DNA from: Kribbella pratensis
GTDB lineage: Bacteria; Actinomycetota; Actinomycetes; Propionibacteriales; Kribbellaceae
Length of the DNA stretch: 64,000 nt
Reading direction: 5' to 3'
NCBI RefSeq assembly: GCF_004366075.1
Contig: NZ_SODU01000006.1
Location: forward strand, 1-64,000
The position numbers and the translations under genes are program-made. The stretch's first letter is position 1. Each line of letters starts with the position of its first letter. Below, piece after piece: positions 1 through 8,177 of this stretch. The notes under the pieces are model-generated. The model had not been told where the DNA came from and did not search any database. It saw only the letters and a list, made by a program, of their open reading frames with translations.

Positions 1-902
1 TCGAGGTGAACACGCGACTGCAGGTCGAGCACCCGGTCTCCGAGGAGGTCACCGGGCTCGACCTGGTCCGGGAGATGTTCCGGATCGCCAACGGCAAGGA
101 GCTCGGATACGGCGACCCGGAGATCTCCGGGCACTCGATCGAGTTCCGGATCAACGCCGAGGACGGCGGGCGCGGATTCCTGCCCGCTCCGGGGACGTTG
201 ACGCGCTGGCACGCGCCGTCAGGTCCGGGTGTCCGTCTGGACGGCGGGTACGACCAGGGCGAGAGGGTGCCGGGCGCGTTCGATTCACTGGTCGCGAAGC
301 TCATCGTCACCGGGCGGGACCGGACGCAGGCGCTGGAGCGGTCGCGCCGGGCGTTGCGTGAGTTCGTCGTCGAGGGCATGCCGACGGTCATCCCGTTCCA
401 CGCCGCGGTCGTCTCCGACCCGGCCTTCGTCGGGACGGACGGGTTCAAGGTCCACACCCGCTGGATCGAGACCGAGTACGACAACCAGCTCACGCCGTAC
501 GAGGGCCCGACCGCCGAGGCGCCGTCCGACGCCGAGCGCGAGAAGGTCACCGTCGAGGTCGGGGGCAAGCGGCTCGAGGTCGTTCTGCCCGCCGGGCTCG
601 GTGCGATCGGTGCCGCACCCGCTGCCGGCGGGTCGAAGAAGAAGCCGTCGCGGCGGGCGGGCGGGACGAAGAGCTCGGCCGCGTCCGGCGACGCGCTGAC
701 GTCGCCGATGCAGGGCACGATCGTCAAGATCGCCGTCGAGGAAGGCGCGACCGTCGCCGAGGGCGACCTGATCGTGGTCCTCGAGGCGATGAAGATGGAG
801 CAGCCCCTGAACGCCCACAAGGCCGGCACCGTTACCGGCCTCAGTGCGGAGGTAGGCGCCACGGTCTCGGCGGGCGCCGCCATCTGCGAGATCAAGGACT
901 GA
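1..902 (+). CDS. Acyl-CoA carboxylase alpha subunit (biotin carboxylase + BCCP), C-terminal part
   Basis: Partial at the left edge; the reading frame is already open at base 3. The first visible residues, NTRLQVEHPV, are the biotin-carboxylase motif near the active site, followed by the carboxylase C-terminal domain. A basic, Ala/Gly-rich linker then leads to a biotin carboxyl carrier domain whose EAMKM motif places the biotinyl lysine at codon 792-794. Such fused alpha chains (AccA/PccA type in actinomycetes) carboxylate biotin with ATP and bicarbonate and pass CO2 to a separate carboxyltransferase beta subunit acting on acetyl- or propionyl-CoA. Substrate choice lies in the beta subunit, which is not in the window. 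The stop overlaps the next start (TGATG). Confidence 0.95.
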   Translation, partial: EVNTRLQVEHPVSEEVTGLDLVREMFRIANGKELGYGDPEISGHSIEFRINAEDGGRGFLPAPGTLTRWHAPSGPGVRLDGGYDQGERVPGAFDSLVAKLIVTGRDRTQALERSRRALREFVVEGMPTVIPFHAAVVSDPAFVGTDGFKVHTRWIETEYDNQLTPYEGPTAEAPSDAEREKVTVEVGGKRLEVVLPAGLGAIGAAPAAGGSKKKPSRRAGGTKSSAASGDALTSPMQGTIVKIAVEEGATVAEGDLIVVLEAMKMEQPLNAHKAGTVTGLSAEVGATVSAGAAICEIKD

Positions 903-1306
903 TGCCCTCCGAGCCCGTGCAGGACGCCGACGACGGTGCGGCGTACCTGCCGGTGCCGGTGATCGATGCGGTGGCGATCGACTGTACGGATCCGGAGCGG
1001 CTCGGGCAGTTCTGGCAGGCACTGCTCGGCGGCGAACTGCGTCCCGAGCACGACGGCGTCGTCGAGCTTCACGGCGGACGGGTGCGACTGGACTTCGCGC
1101 GGGTCTCCGAAGGCAAACGGGTCCGCAAGAACCGCCTCCACCTGGATCTCTACGTCCCTCCGGACACCAAGGACCGCTCCATCGCCCACGCCCTGAGCCT
1201 CGGCGCCACCCGAGCCGACGACATCTACGACGGCGGCCTCTGGCAGGTCCTCCGCGATCCCGAGGGCAACGAGTTCTGCCTGGTCTGGGGCGCCGGCTCG
1301 CCCTGA
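902..1306 (+). CDS. VOC-family (glyoxalase-like domain) protein
   Basis: 134 residues. The fold pattern begins at residue 20 with AVAIDCTDPERLGQFW, typical of glyoxalase-like VOC domains, and ends with QVLRDPEGNEFCLVW, the usual closing beta strand carrying a conserved Glu. These are small metal-binding or ligand-binding proteins; the substrate cannot be told from sequence. The ATG overlaps the stop of the carboxylase alpha subunit by one base, so it is probably translated from the same message. A link to methylmalonyl-CoA epimerase is tempting because of the neighbour, but the sequence looks like the generic glyoxalase-like family, so no function is assigned. Confidence 0.8.
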   Translation: MPSEPVQDADDGAAYLPVPVIDAVAIDCTDPERLGQFWQALLGGELRPEHDGVVELHGGRVRLDFARVSEGKRVRKNRLHLDLYVPPDTKDRSIAHALSLGATRADDIYDGGLWQVLRDPEGNEFCLVWGAGSP

Positions 1307-1415
1307 CAGCGCCTGTGGTGACCCCCGCTGGGAATTGGTCTGTCGGGATTGACAGACAGTTCTCAGGTTTTCGCTGTAGGTTCCCTGCAGGTGTCTCGGT
1401 GAGGAGGGTTACTGC

Positions 1416-2267
1416 ATGTCCAAGAAGACCCATCAGCAGCAGCTGGCGGCGCGGAAGGCGAAGCGGCAGGCTGAGCGGGAGCTCGAGCGGCGGCGACAGC
1501 GGCGGAATCTGGGGATCACCATGACTGCGGTCGCGGCGGTGGTCGTGGTTCTCGTGGGGGTTTTCGTGGTGTTCGGGGTGGGTGGCGACGACAAGCCGGC
1601 CGCCTCCTCCGCGTCGGCGGCGCCGGAGAACAAGCCGGCCAGCATCCCGACCGCGATGGCACCGGCCCCGAAGCGCGCGACGCCGCTCGCGTCCGAGGTC
1701 AACTGCACGTACAAGAAGTCCGCCGAGCCGGCCGCGAAGAAGGTCAACGCGCCGGCCGACGGGAAGGTCAAGGCGTCGGGTACGTCGAAGGTCAGCCTGA
1801 ACACGTCCATCGGCGACCTGCAGCTCACCCTGGACAGCGCACTCGCGCCCTGCACGGTGAAGAGCTTCCTGAGCCTGGTCGGCCAGAAGTACTTCGACAA
1901 CACGAAGTGCCACCGGCTGACAGTCGGTGAAGGCCTGCAGGTGCTGCAGTGCGGCGACCCGAGCGGGAGCGGCTCCGGCGGACCGGGCTACAGCTTCGCG
2001 GACGAGGTGTACCCGACCCTGAAGTACGGCCGCGGCACCCTCGCGATGGCGAACTCCGGCGCGAACACGAACGGCAGCCAGTTCTTCATCGTGTACGGCG
2101 ACGCCTCCGGGCTCACCCCGCAGTACACGGCGTTCGGGACGATCGACGAGCCGAGCGTGAAGCTGATCGACAAGGTCGCGGAGGCCGGCGTCACGCCGCA
2201 GAACGGCCCCCAGGACGGTACGCCGATCACGCCGGTGGAGATCAAGACAGCATCAGCAGCAGCCTGA
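1416..2267 (+). CDS. Membrane-anchored peptidyl-prolyl cis-trans isomerase (cyclophilin type)
   Basis: 283 residues. Residues 1-30 are a strongly basic, coiled-coil-like cytoplasmic stretch, residues about 33-55 a single membrane helix, then a low-complexity Ala/Pro/Lys linker and a cyclophilin domain from about 129 to the end. Catalytic-core motifs are recognisable: HRL for the catalytic Arg, LQCGDP, and NTNGSQFFIVYG. The usual Trp/His region reads LTPQYTAFG. Actinomycetes commonly carry such anchored extracytoplasmic cyclophilins, which speed Xaa-Pro isomerisation in exported proteins. The ATG was chosen because GAGGAGG lies at 1401-1407. The gene stands alone and ends at a strong hairpin. 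Confidence 0.9.
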   Translation: MSKKTHQQQLAARKAKRQAERELERRRQRRNLGITMTAVAAVVVVLVGVFVVFGVGGDDKPAASSASAAPENKPASIPTAMAPAPKRATPLASEVNCTYKKSAEPAAKKVNAPADGKVKASGTSKVSLNTSIGDLQLTLDSALAPCTVKSFLSLVGQKYFDNTKCHRLTVGEGLQVLQCGDPSGSGSGGPGYSFADEVYPTLKYGRGTLAMANSGANTNGSQFFIVYGDASGLTPQYTAFGTIDEPSVKLIDKVAEAGVTPQNGPQDGTPITPVEIKTASAAA

Positions 2268-2276
2268 GAGAGAACC

Positions 2277-2315
2277 ACCGCGCCGCTCGCCCCCTGCGGG
2301 GACGGGCGGCGCGGT
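2277..2315. terminator. Hairpin terminator between convergent genes
   Basis: A perfect 10-bp inverted repeat, ACCGCGCCGC at 2277-2286 and its complement at 2306-2315, with a further GCCCC/GGGGA pairing inside. It lies 10 bases after the cyclophilin stop and 39 bases before the end of the oppositely oriented GH76 gene, and can serve both strands. There is no clear U tract, as is usual in high-GC actinomycetes. Confidence 0.75.
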
Positions 2316-2353
2316 GTTGTCAGGCGCGGTGGGTGTTGGCTGTTTCCTTGGCG

Positions 2354-3520
2354 TCAGGCCAGCAGGTGGTACTGCGAGCGCGGCCACGCCAGGAGCGCGT
2401 GGACCTGGGTGATACCGGACTGCTGAAGGAGCTCGACCGATCCCTCACGGAACTTGTAGAGGTTCGTCGCGGGGTCCCGGGTGGTGTTCCAGTTGTAGTC
2501 GGCGTACGACTGCATCGCCTTGCGGTAGCGGGGATCCGGCGCGACCGAGTCCAGGATCAACAGGTTCTTGAACCAGATCGAGTTGAACGCCGCACCGTTC
2601 TTCGCCAGGATCTCGGGCGTGTTGTAGAACGCCAGCGAGGCGTTGGCGACCGACTTCGCGTCGCGCAGGTACTGGACGTTACCCGTTGCCTTGAACAACA
2701 ACACGCCGGCGCCGAGCATCACGCCCTGGTTGTAGCTCCACTGCGTCTTCTCGATGTTGCCGGCCAGGTCGATGTGGTCCCAGTACAGCCCGTTCGGCGC
2801 GAGCATGCAGTCCTGCGCCCACTGGTACATCCGCTGGGCCCAGGTCAGGTACGACTTGTCCCGCGTCAGCAGGTACAGGTGCGCCCCGAGCTCGGCACCC
2901 GGGCCGTTCGACACCGTGTTGCGGTCCTGGCTCCACGGCGCCTGGGTCCAGTACACGCCACCGGCGCACGGGTGCGACGGATCCGTGTCCCAGCCGTGGA
3001 CGACGAGCGCGAAGATGTCTTTGGCGCGAGCGAGTGCAGCACGGTCACCAGTCCGCTTGAACCGCTGGATCAGGTTCAGCCCGATCCACTCGTTGTCGTC
3101 GTAGAACTTGTCGCCGCCCTGACCGTTCGGCGGCCGGACGTACGAGTCGTACCCGGGCGGCGTCGTCCCGGCGTTCCAGTAGAACTCGTACGCCGCGAGC
3201 CGCCGATCGGCCTCCGCGGAGCCGGCGCGGCCCGCACCCGGTACGCCGGCCAGGTCCTCGGCCGCGATCGCCGCCTGCGAGTACGGCCAGACGTACGAGT
3301 ACGGGTTGCTCTGGGTGTTCGGGTACTCCTCCAGCAGCAGCCCCTTGCCGGCGTCGAAGTACTTGTTGATCGCGTCGTACGACGCACGCGCCCGAGCGGC
3401 TGCGGTCGGGTCGGTCCCGGCGTCGGCGGCACTGGCCGTGGTCATGTTCAGCGACCCGAGGACCGCGACCGCGAGTACTCCGGCGGCCAGACGAGTTGAT
3501 ATACCAATCTTTCTGCGCAT
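2354..3520 (-). CDS. Secreted GH76-family glycoside hydrolase (alpha-1,6-mannanase type)
   Basis: 388 residues with a Sec signal peptide (residues 1-31, cleavage near TASA-AD). The (alpha/alpha)6-barrel pattern of GH76 follows, with the diagnostic adjacent acidic pair in YDDNEW at residues 140-145, where the two Asp are the catalytic residues of the family. Aromatic sugar-binding motifs such as YWDHIDL and WSYNQGVMLG follow. The family cleaves internal alpha-1,6-mannosidic bonds, for example in yeast mannan or mycobacterial-type lipomannan. Translation starts at ATG 3520 behind AGGAGGAG (3528-3535). Upstream lie a good promoter (3561-3589), a LacI-like palindrome and paired near-palindromes, suggesting substrate-induced expression. 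Confidence 0.9.
   Translation of the reverse strand: MRRKIGISTRLAAGVLAVAVLGSLNMTTASAADAGTDPTAAARARASYDAINKYFDAGKGLLLEEYPNTQSNPYSYVWPYSQAAIAAEDLAGVPGAGRAGSAEADRRLAAYEFYWNAGTTPPGYDSYVRPPNGQGGDKFYDDNEWIGLNLIQRFKRTGDRAALARAKDIFALVVHGWDTDPSHPCAGGVYWTQAPWSQDRNTVSNGPGAELGAHLYLLTRDKSYLTWAQRMYQWAQDCMLAPNGLYWDHIDLAGNIEKTQWSYNQGVMLGAGVLLFKATGNVQYLRDAKSVANASLAFYNTPEILAKNGAAFNSIWFKNLLILDSVAPDPRYRKAMQSYADYNWNTTRDPATNLYKFREGSVELLQQSGITQVHALLAWPRSQYHLLA
3496..3507. promoter_or_regulatory. Operator-like near-palindrome TTGATATACCAA, inside GH76 codons 5-9
   Basis: TTGATATACCAA is the exact reverse complement of the sequence at 3623-3634, and each copy is itself a near-palindrome of form TTGRTATAYCAA. It lies within the signal-peptide coding region of the GH76 gene, so its conservation is not explained by the protein alone. 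It may be an auxiliary repressor site; the binding protein is unknown. Confidence 0.4.
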
Positions 3521-3545
3521 CGGCCTGCTCCTCCTGGGCGGTGGT

Positions 3546-3559
3546 TGACAGCGATGTCA
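3546..3559. promoter_or_regulatory. LacI-type operator candidate TGACAGCGATGTCA
   Basis: A 5+4+5 inverted repeat (TGACA and TGTCA arms around a central CG), the form bound by many actinobacterial LacI-family sugar repressors. It sits just downstream of the predicted -10 hexamer of the GH76 promoter, where binding would block transcription. No LacI gene is in the window, so the regulator must act in trans. Confidence 0.55.
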
Positions 3560-3560
3560 T

Positions 3561-3589
3561 GTTTAACCGGAGCACAGACACCCCGTCAA
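3561..3589 (-). promoter_or_regulatory. Promoter of the GH76 gene
   Basis: Read on the minus strand: -35 TTGACG (3584-3589), 17-bp spacer, -10 TTAAAC (3561-3566). This is a good housekeeping-type match, with the start of transcription expected inside or next to the palindrome at 3546-3559. Confidence 0.5.
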
Positions 3590-3622
3590 TGCCTCAGCCA
3601 TCAGGCACTCGGAGCAGAACGG

Positions 3623-3634
3623 TTGGTATATCAA
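3623..3634. promoter_or_regulatory. Operator-like near-palindrome TTGGTATATCAA, upstream copy
   Basis: Second member of the TTGRTATAYCAA pair, 127 bp from the first and upstream of the GH76 -35 box. It also overlaps the stop codon of the SpoIID-domain gene (TGA at 3631-3633). A pair flanking a promoter would suit repression by DNA looping. Confidence 0.4.
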
Positions 3635-4815
3635 GGCGTGCGGGCCGGGAAGCTGATCCACGCGGACCGCAGGTGGAGCCGGATCCGCACCTGGTCGGCC
3701 GTCAGCACACGTTTTCCGCGCGACCCGGCCGCCTCGACGGTGAGTGCCCGCCCGCCGCCCGGGCCGACACCGGTCCGTTTCAGGACACGGACGTAGCGGA
3801 TCGAGCCGACGTCGAAGACCGCCTGCATCTCGGCGGCCGTCCGGGTCACGGTCCACGTCACGTTCGGGTTCCCGTTCTTCGGGTACGCGTCCCAGCCGTC
3901 CACCTTGGTGAGCTGGTACGGCGCATCGCCCGCCGCCGTCGCTCCGCCGTTCGACGAGGAGAATTCCGCGATGATCGGATTGCCCTTGTAGAGCCGGACC
4001 TGTCCCGCGGTCGCCGCGATCGCGTTGTTCGTCGACGTCTCCTCCGAGTCGTATCCGCCGTACACCTGGCAGGACGTCGTGTCGCACAAGTCATACGCTT
4101 TCCGCGCCGCGCGGGCCCGGTGGAACACCGAATAGGTGCGGGCGGCAACGGCCTGCGCCTGCAACGCGGCCGGCCGCCAGCTCGACACCGACTCCCGGGG
4201 TACGACACCCCGCAGGTAGTACTCGAGCGGCAGCACGTTCACCGTGTCCAGATGCGCCCCGGACACGTCGATCGCCCGCAGCGCACCGCGATACCGGCGT
4301 ACGGCGCCACTCGGCAGGACCAGCCCGATCACGGCCGCGCCCTCGAACTGCGCCATCCCCGTGAACGTCTTGTAGAGCTTCCATTTCCGGGTCTTCGCGT
4401 CGTACGAGCTGACCTTCGCGCCGTGCTCGCCGTTCGGGTCGATCGACCACTGATTCCTGGTCGATGCCCTGGGCAACGCGTACACCTTGCCGGTGGCCAG
4501 CGAGCGGACCGCGAGCCCGCTCACCGCACCGACCCGCACGCCGTCGGTCGTGTCGGCGCTGACCCGGACCCTGATGCTGCCGGTCGCCTTCCCGGTCGTC
4601 GTCCCCGGGTAGTAGAAGTCGAGGATCTGCTTCGCCGGCTTCCCCGCCAGCGCCGCACCCTGCGCGCCGTACTGCGACAGTCCGCGGCCGTGCCCGAATC
4701 CACGCCCGTTGATCGTCGTGTCCGGCGCCGCGTCCGGGACGACCTCGCGCGCCTGGGCCGTCGCACTGATCGCCGTGGACGACAGCACCACCAGCGCGAT
4801 CGCACGTTTCCTCAT
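3631..4815 (-). CDS. Secreted SpoIID/LytB-domain protein (putative lytic transglycosylase)
   Basis: 394 residues with a short signal peptide ending near residue 22. The SpoIID domain shows GRGFGHGRGLSQYGAQG at residues 37-53 and VVPRESVSSW at 204-213, where Glu208 matches the catalytic glutamate of SpoIID. SpoIID cleaves denuded glycan strands after amidases have removed stem peptides, and the gene directly upstream encodes such an amidase. Start at ATG 4815 behind GGGAG; this ATG overlaps the amidase stop (ATGA), so the two are translationally coupled. In non-sporulating actinomycetes the family is linked to wall remodelling, which is the likely role here. Confidence 0.88.
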   Translation of the reverse strand: MRKRAIALVVLSSTAISATAQAREVVPDAAPDTTINGRGFGHGRGLSQYGAQGAALAGKPAKQILDFYYPGTTTGKATGSIRVRVSADTTDGVRVGAVSGLAVRSLATGKVYALPRASTRNQWSIDPNGEHGAKVSSYDAKTRKWKLYKTFTGMAQFEGAAVIGLVLPSGAVRRYRGALRAIDVSGAHLDTVNVLPLEYYLRGVVPRESVSSWRPAALQAQAVAARTYSVFHRARAARKAYDLCDTTSCQVYGGYDSEETSTNNAIAATAGQVRLYKGNPIIAEFSSSNGGATAAGDAPYQLTKVDGWDAYPKNGNPNVTWTVTRTAAEMQAVFDVGSIRYVRVLKRTGVGPGGGRALTVEAAGSRGKRVLTADQVRIRLHLRSAWISFPARTP

Positions 4816-6200
4816 GATGGTCTCCCGTAGACAAGATGGACCTGACGGTCGCGCCGGTCCCAGACCAGCCAGCCACGCTGGAACTTCTGCCGCGCTCCGC
4901 CCGCGACCTGATAGGCATCCGTGATCGGCAGCCCGAGCCGCGCGCTGCCGGCCCCGAGCCGCCGGTACCGGGTCCGGAAAGCGCCGGACGTGGAATGCGG
5001 GCCGGTGGCAACGGAGTAGAAGACGTCGCGGGTGCCGAAGTACGTCGCCCAGCCGGTCCGGGTCCGGTGCTCGCCCCAGAACGGCTGGCCGAGGCTCCGG
5101 AAACCGAGTTTCCGTGCGTACTCGTAGATCGGGGTCGAGAAACTCCCGCTCATCAAGGTGTTCACGCGCTGCTTCAGCCAGCCGAGCTTGTTGTAGAGCT
5201 GGGTTCCCGGGCACGCGGTCGCCTTGGTGTCGCGGTGTCCGGAAACCGTGTGCAGGCGGCTTCCGTCGAGCAAGATCGTGGCCAGCGGCGACCGGTAGTT
5301 GGCGTCCAGTTTCCACGCGATCACACGGGCCGTGGACTCCAGCATCGCCGGCGGCGGTGCCGTCTGCTCGAAGTTTCCGATCACCGCGACGCCGAACGAG
5401 TTCGCGTTGAACGACGACGTGTGCGCGCCGAGCACCGGCAGCTGCGCACCGCCGTACCGGCCCTCGAAGACCCGGCCGAAGCGGTCGACGAGGAAGTTGT
5501 ACCCGAGGTCGCACCAGCCGCGGCTCTTCACGTGGTACGCGTACATCGCCCGCACCATCGCCGGAACCTGCGTGCGGGTGTAGTCGTTCCGATCGGCGGT
5601 GTGGTGGACGAACGCCGCCAGCACAGTCTTCGTGTACTTCGGCCGCACGCACGAGGCACCGTTCAGCGCGCGGAGCCTTTCGTCCGCGCCCCACCGTTTC
5701 CGGCTCACCATCAACGGCATCGGGTACGGCGCCCTGCTCGACGCCGCCTCGATCGGGCCGCCCGGCTCCTCGGAGTCGGAGCCGAGCACGCCGGGCTGGA
5801 TCAGCACCACCTTGGCGTCGGAGACCGCCCCGGCAGCAGTCACCGCACTCGCCTGCACACCCGTGGCGTTACCGACCCACAACGGCTCGGTGCCGGCGCG
5901 CTCAATTCCTTCGGGCTCCGATGGATCGGGACCGTGATCGTCCTCGATCTGCAGCGGCTGCCAATCGGTCCATTGCCCGTCACGTTGGACGCGAACCTTC
6001 GCCGTCACTCCCTGGACGCCTGCGGGCCAGGTGATGCCGACCATGCCGAACGGTGTGGTCACGGCTCGGACGGACGGGCCGTCGAGCGGGATCTCCTGGT
6101 AGGAGCGATCGGGCGGCTCGTGCGGTAGCGGGACCAAGGCAGCCGCCGTCAGCACGAGCGGCACTAGTCGCGCAGTCTTGCCCATGGCTGTATTGCCCAC
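4812..6200 (-). CDS. Secreted N-acetylmuramoyl-L-alanine amidase (PGRP/Amidase_2) with LGFP-type C-terminus
   Basis: 462 residues. After a signal peptide and a beta-rich N-terminal region, the PGRP/type-2 amidase domain spans roughly residues 170-340. It begins KRWGADERLR, and its zinc-ligand motifs are FVHHT, SGHRD and TACPG. The C-terminus carries LGFP-like wall-binding repeats (PFWGEHRTRTGWATYFG; RLGLPITDAYQVAGG). It hydrolyses the bond between muramic acid and L-Ala. GTG 6200 is preferred because GGAAGG lies 6 nt upstream (6207-6212); ATG 6185 is an alternative without a clear ribosome site. The gene overlaps the SpoIID gene by 4 bp. Confidence 0.88.
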   Translation of the reverse strand: MGNTAMGKTARLVPLVLTAAALVPLPHEPPDRSYQEIPLDGPSVRAVTTPFGMVGITWPAGVQGVTAKVRVQRDGQWTDWQPLQIEDDHGPDPSEPEGIERAGTEPLWVGNATGVQASAVTAAGAVSDAKVVLIQPGVLGSDSEEPGGPIEAASSRAPYPMPLMVSRKRWGADERLRALNGASCVRPKYTKTVLAAFVHHTADRNDYTRTQVPAMVRAMYAYHVKSRGWCDLGYNFLVDRFGRVFEGRYGGAQLPVLGAHTSSFNANSFGVAVIGNFEQTAPPPAMLESTARVIAWKLDANYRSPLATILLDGSRLHTVSGHRDTKATACPGTQLYNKLGWLKQRVNTLMSGSFSTPIYEYARKLGFRSLGQPFWGEHRTRTGWATYFGTRDVFYSVATGPHSTSGAFRTRYRRLGAGSARLGLPITDAYQVAGGARQKFQRGWLVWDRRDRQVHLVYGRPS

Positions 6201-6360
6201 ATTTGGCCTTCCGGCGCGGGGACGGACAGTCGCTGGGCGGCGCGCTTCTCGATTATGCGCCGACGGTGACCGCTTTCCCGGGATTACGTCACCCTGCGTG
6301 GCGTGGCCCGTCTTGAGGGGTTGGATAGGCTCTCCCCAAAGCCCCCGAGAGAGGCCCGAC

Positions 6361-7206
6361 ATGGAATTCATCCTGATCATCGCCGTGGTGGTGATCGCGG
6401 TTCTGGCGTACCGCTCGTACCGTCGGACCCAGCTGCAGACCAAGCAGCAGCACGAGATCACGGCCGCCGAGCTCGAGTCGGTGAAGCGGACCGCCGACGA
6501 GGACATCACGCGGTTCGGCGAGGAGCTGCAGGACCTCGACCTGGAGATGGTCGGCAAGGACCTCGGCGACGGTGCGCGGCAGGACTACCAGCGCGCGCTG
6601 GACTCCTACGAATCCGCGAAGCAGGCCGTCGGCCAGGTCACCGAGGCAGATCAGATCAAGCACGTGATCGAGATCCTCGAGGACGGCCGGTACGCCGCTG
6701 CCTGTGTGCGCGCCCGTGTGGCCGGCGAACCGCTGCCGCAGCGTCGCCCGTCGTGCTTCTTCAACCCGCAGCACGGCCCGTCCGTGGTCGACGTGATGTG
6801 GGCGCCGCCAGGTGGCGCGCAGCGCGAGGTGCCGGCCTGTGCGGCCGACGCCGAGCGGGTCCGCGCCGGCGCCGAGCCGGACGTCCGCAAGGTCATGGTC
6901 GGCCCGCAGCGGGTGCCGTACTGGGAGGCCGGCCCGGCCTACTCGCCGTACGCGCAGGGCATGTTCGGCGCGCTCGGCGGTGTGATGACCGGCATGTTCC
7001 TCGGCACGATGCTCGGCGGCATGTTCGCCGGCGGCGGGTACGGCGACTACGCGGCCGGCTATGACGGCGGCGGAGACTTCGGCGGCGACGGCGGAGGCGA
7101 TGGCGGCGGTGACGGTGGGGGCGACTACAACCCGTTCGACGGTGGCGACGGCGGCGACGGCGGCGGCTTCGACTTCGGCGGCGGAGACTTCGGCGGCGAC
7201 TTCTAG
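6361..7206 (+). CDS. Membrane-anchored protein with Gly/Asp-rich C-terminal tail, unknown function
   Basis: 281 residues. An N-terminal membrane helix (residues 2-17, FILIIAVVVIAVLAYRS) is followed by a charged, probably coiled-coil segment (25-100), a region with four Cys and a VMWAPPGG motif, a second hydrophobic Gly/Met-rich segment (about 203-230, GMFGALGGVMTGMFLGTMLGGMF), and a tail of about 50 residues made almost only of Gly, Asp and Phe (GGGDFGGDGGG repeats). Such tails occur in TPM-domain membrane proteins, but no TPM domain is visible here. The start has GAGAGAGG six bases upstream. Stands alone and ends at a strong hairpin. Function not recognised. Confidence 0.8.
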   Translation: MEFILIIAVVVIAVLAYRSYRRTQLQTKQQHEITAAELESVKRTADEDITRFGEELQDLDLEMVGKDLGDGARQDYQRALDSYESAKQAVGQVTEADQIKHVIEILEDGRYAAACVRARVAGEPLPQRRPSCFFNPQHGPSVVDVMWAPPGGAQREVPACAADAERVRAGAEPDVRKVMVGPQRVPYWEAGPAYSPYAQGMFGALGGVMTGMFLGTMLGGMFAGGGYGDYAAGYDGGGDFGGDGGGDGGGDGGGDYNPFDGGDGGDGGGFDFGGGDFGGDF

Positions 7207-7222
7207 AGCGTGAACGCGACAG

Positions 7223-7252
7223 GGCCCCGGTGACCAGCTGGTCACCGGGGCC
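7223..7252. terminator. Bidirectional hairpin terminator
   Basis: A perfect 13-bp stem (GGCCCCGGTGACC at 7223-7235, complement at 7240-7252) with an AGCT loop, directly between two convergent genes and 17 bases after the stop of the Gly/Asp-rich protein. Confidence 0.85.
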
Positions 7253-7263
7253 TTGTGCTGTCC

Positions 7264-8154
7264 TCACTCGCCGAACAGCGGCGGGATCGCCTCGTCGGTC
7301 CGGAGGTAGTCGACGGGGTCGGTGAAGGTGCCGGGCACCCTGCCGAGGCCCTTGATCACAGTCGACGCTCCTCCTGCGTGGCCTACGGCGTACAGGTAGG
7401 CCGAACCCGTCTCCTTGTCGATCGCGGTGAGCAGGGTGCTCTGCACGCCGCACCTCTGGGCGACCAGGTTCTCGAACGTCTGCCAGGTGGACGTGCGGAG
7501 CTTCTTCACGACTGGCAGCACCTTGGGATCCCGCGCGATCCGGATCGTGTACAGGGCACCGCCGCGGGCGTTCGCGAGGAAGGTGTCGTAGGTCTTGGTC
7601 TGGCTGATCAGCGTCATCGTCTTCACCGACGCGAAGCCGGTGTAGCGGGCCAGGTCACCGTACTCGCCGCTCCAGCGGTACATCACGCCGTCGTTCCGCA
7701 GGCCGTACGTGGCCCTCCAGTAGGGCGCGCCCGGGACGGAGTAGACCGAGGTCTGGACGACGTGGTAACCCTGCCAGCCCTTGCTGCCGTTGCTGATCCC
7801 GTTCTGCGGCGTCCCGTCGGACTTGGTGCCGTACCAGGCCGAGTACAGCGCCGAGTTGAGCACGAGCTCACCGCTGGTGGACCTGCCGGACGGCGGTGTG
7901 ACTCGCGTGGTCTAGGTCGCGCTGAACTTGGCGACACCAGGAGTGAACAGATGAGGGCCGGCCGTGCGCTTGGAGGTGATCGGTGCCGTCGCGGTGACGT
8001 CGGTGTTGGCGATGTCACCGCCGCTCGTGATCGATCCGACGGTCATCGTGCAGGCGGCGGACGCGGATGCGCTCGCCGTAGTGGCGGGAAGAGTTGCCAG
8101 GGACCCCAGCAGTACGGCGGAGGCCGCGACCGCGGAAGCGCGCTTCAGGCTCAT
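7264..8154 (-). pseudogene. Third tandem secreted paralogue, interrupted by an in-frame amber codon
   Basis: Reads as one frame from ATG 8154 (MSLKRAS, signal peptide) to 7264 except for TAG at 7912-7914. In the two neighbouring paralogues the same position is Trp inside STW (TGG), so a single TGG-to-TAG change is the simplest explanation. The part after the stop remains open for about 200 codons, including the conserved YDTFLA, GGALYTI, STWQ and GSAYLYAVGHA motifs, so the lesion looks recent. Only a signal peptide plus about 60 residues would be made without readthrough. A GTG at 7863 could in theory start the rest without a signal peptide. ATG 8154 lies 23 bp after the stop of the middle copy. 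Confidence 0.8.
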
Positions 8155-8177
8155 CAGAGGTTCCTTTTGTGAGTTTC

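Noticed and set aside
1349..1382. TTGACA box before the cyclophilin gene
   Set aside because: The -35 is perfect but no -10 lies at 16-18 bp; TAGGTT is 22 bp away. Too weak to list as a promoter.
285..1913. Long open frame opposite the carboxylase and cyclophilin genes
   Set aside because: A shadow frame of GC-rich codons; Arg-rich, no family motif, and it covers two well-supported genes on the other strand.
7264..7863. Separate gene starting at GTG 7863
   Set aside because: It is in frame with the upstream part, lacks a signal peptide and ribosome site, and aligns as the C-terminal two thirds of its paralogues; treated as one interrupted gene.
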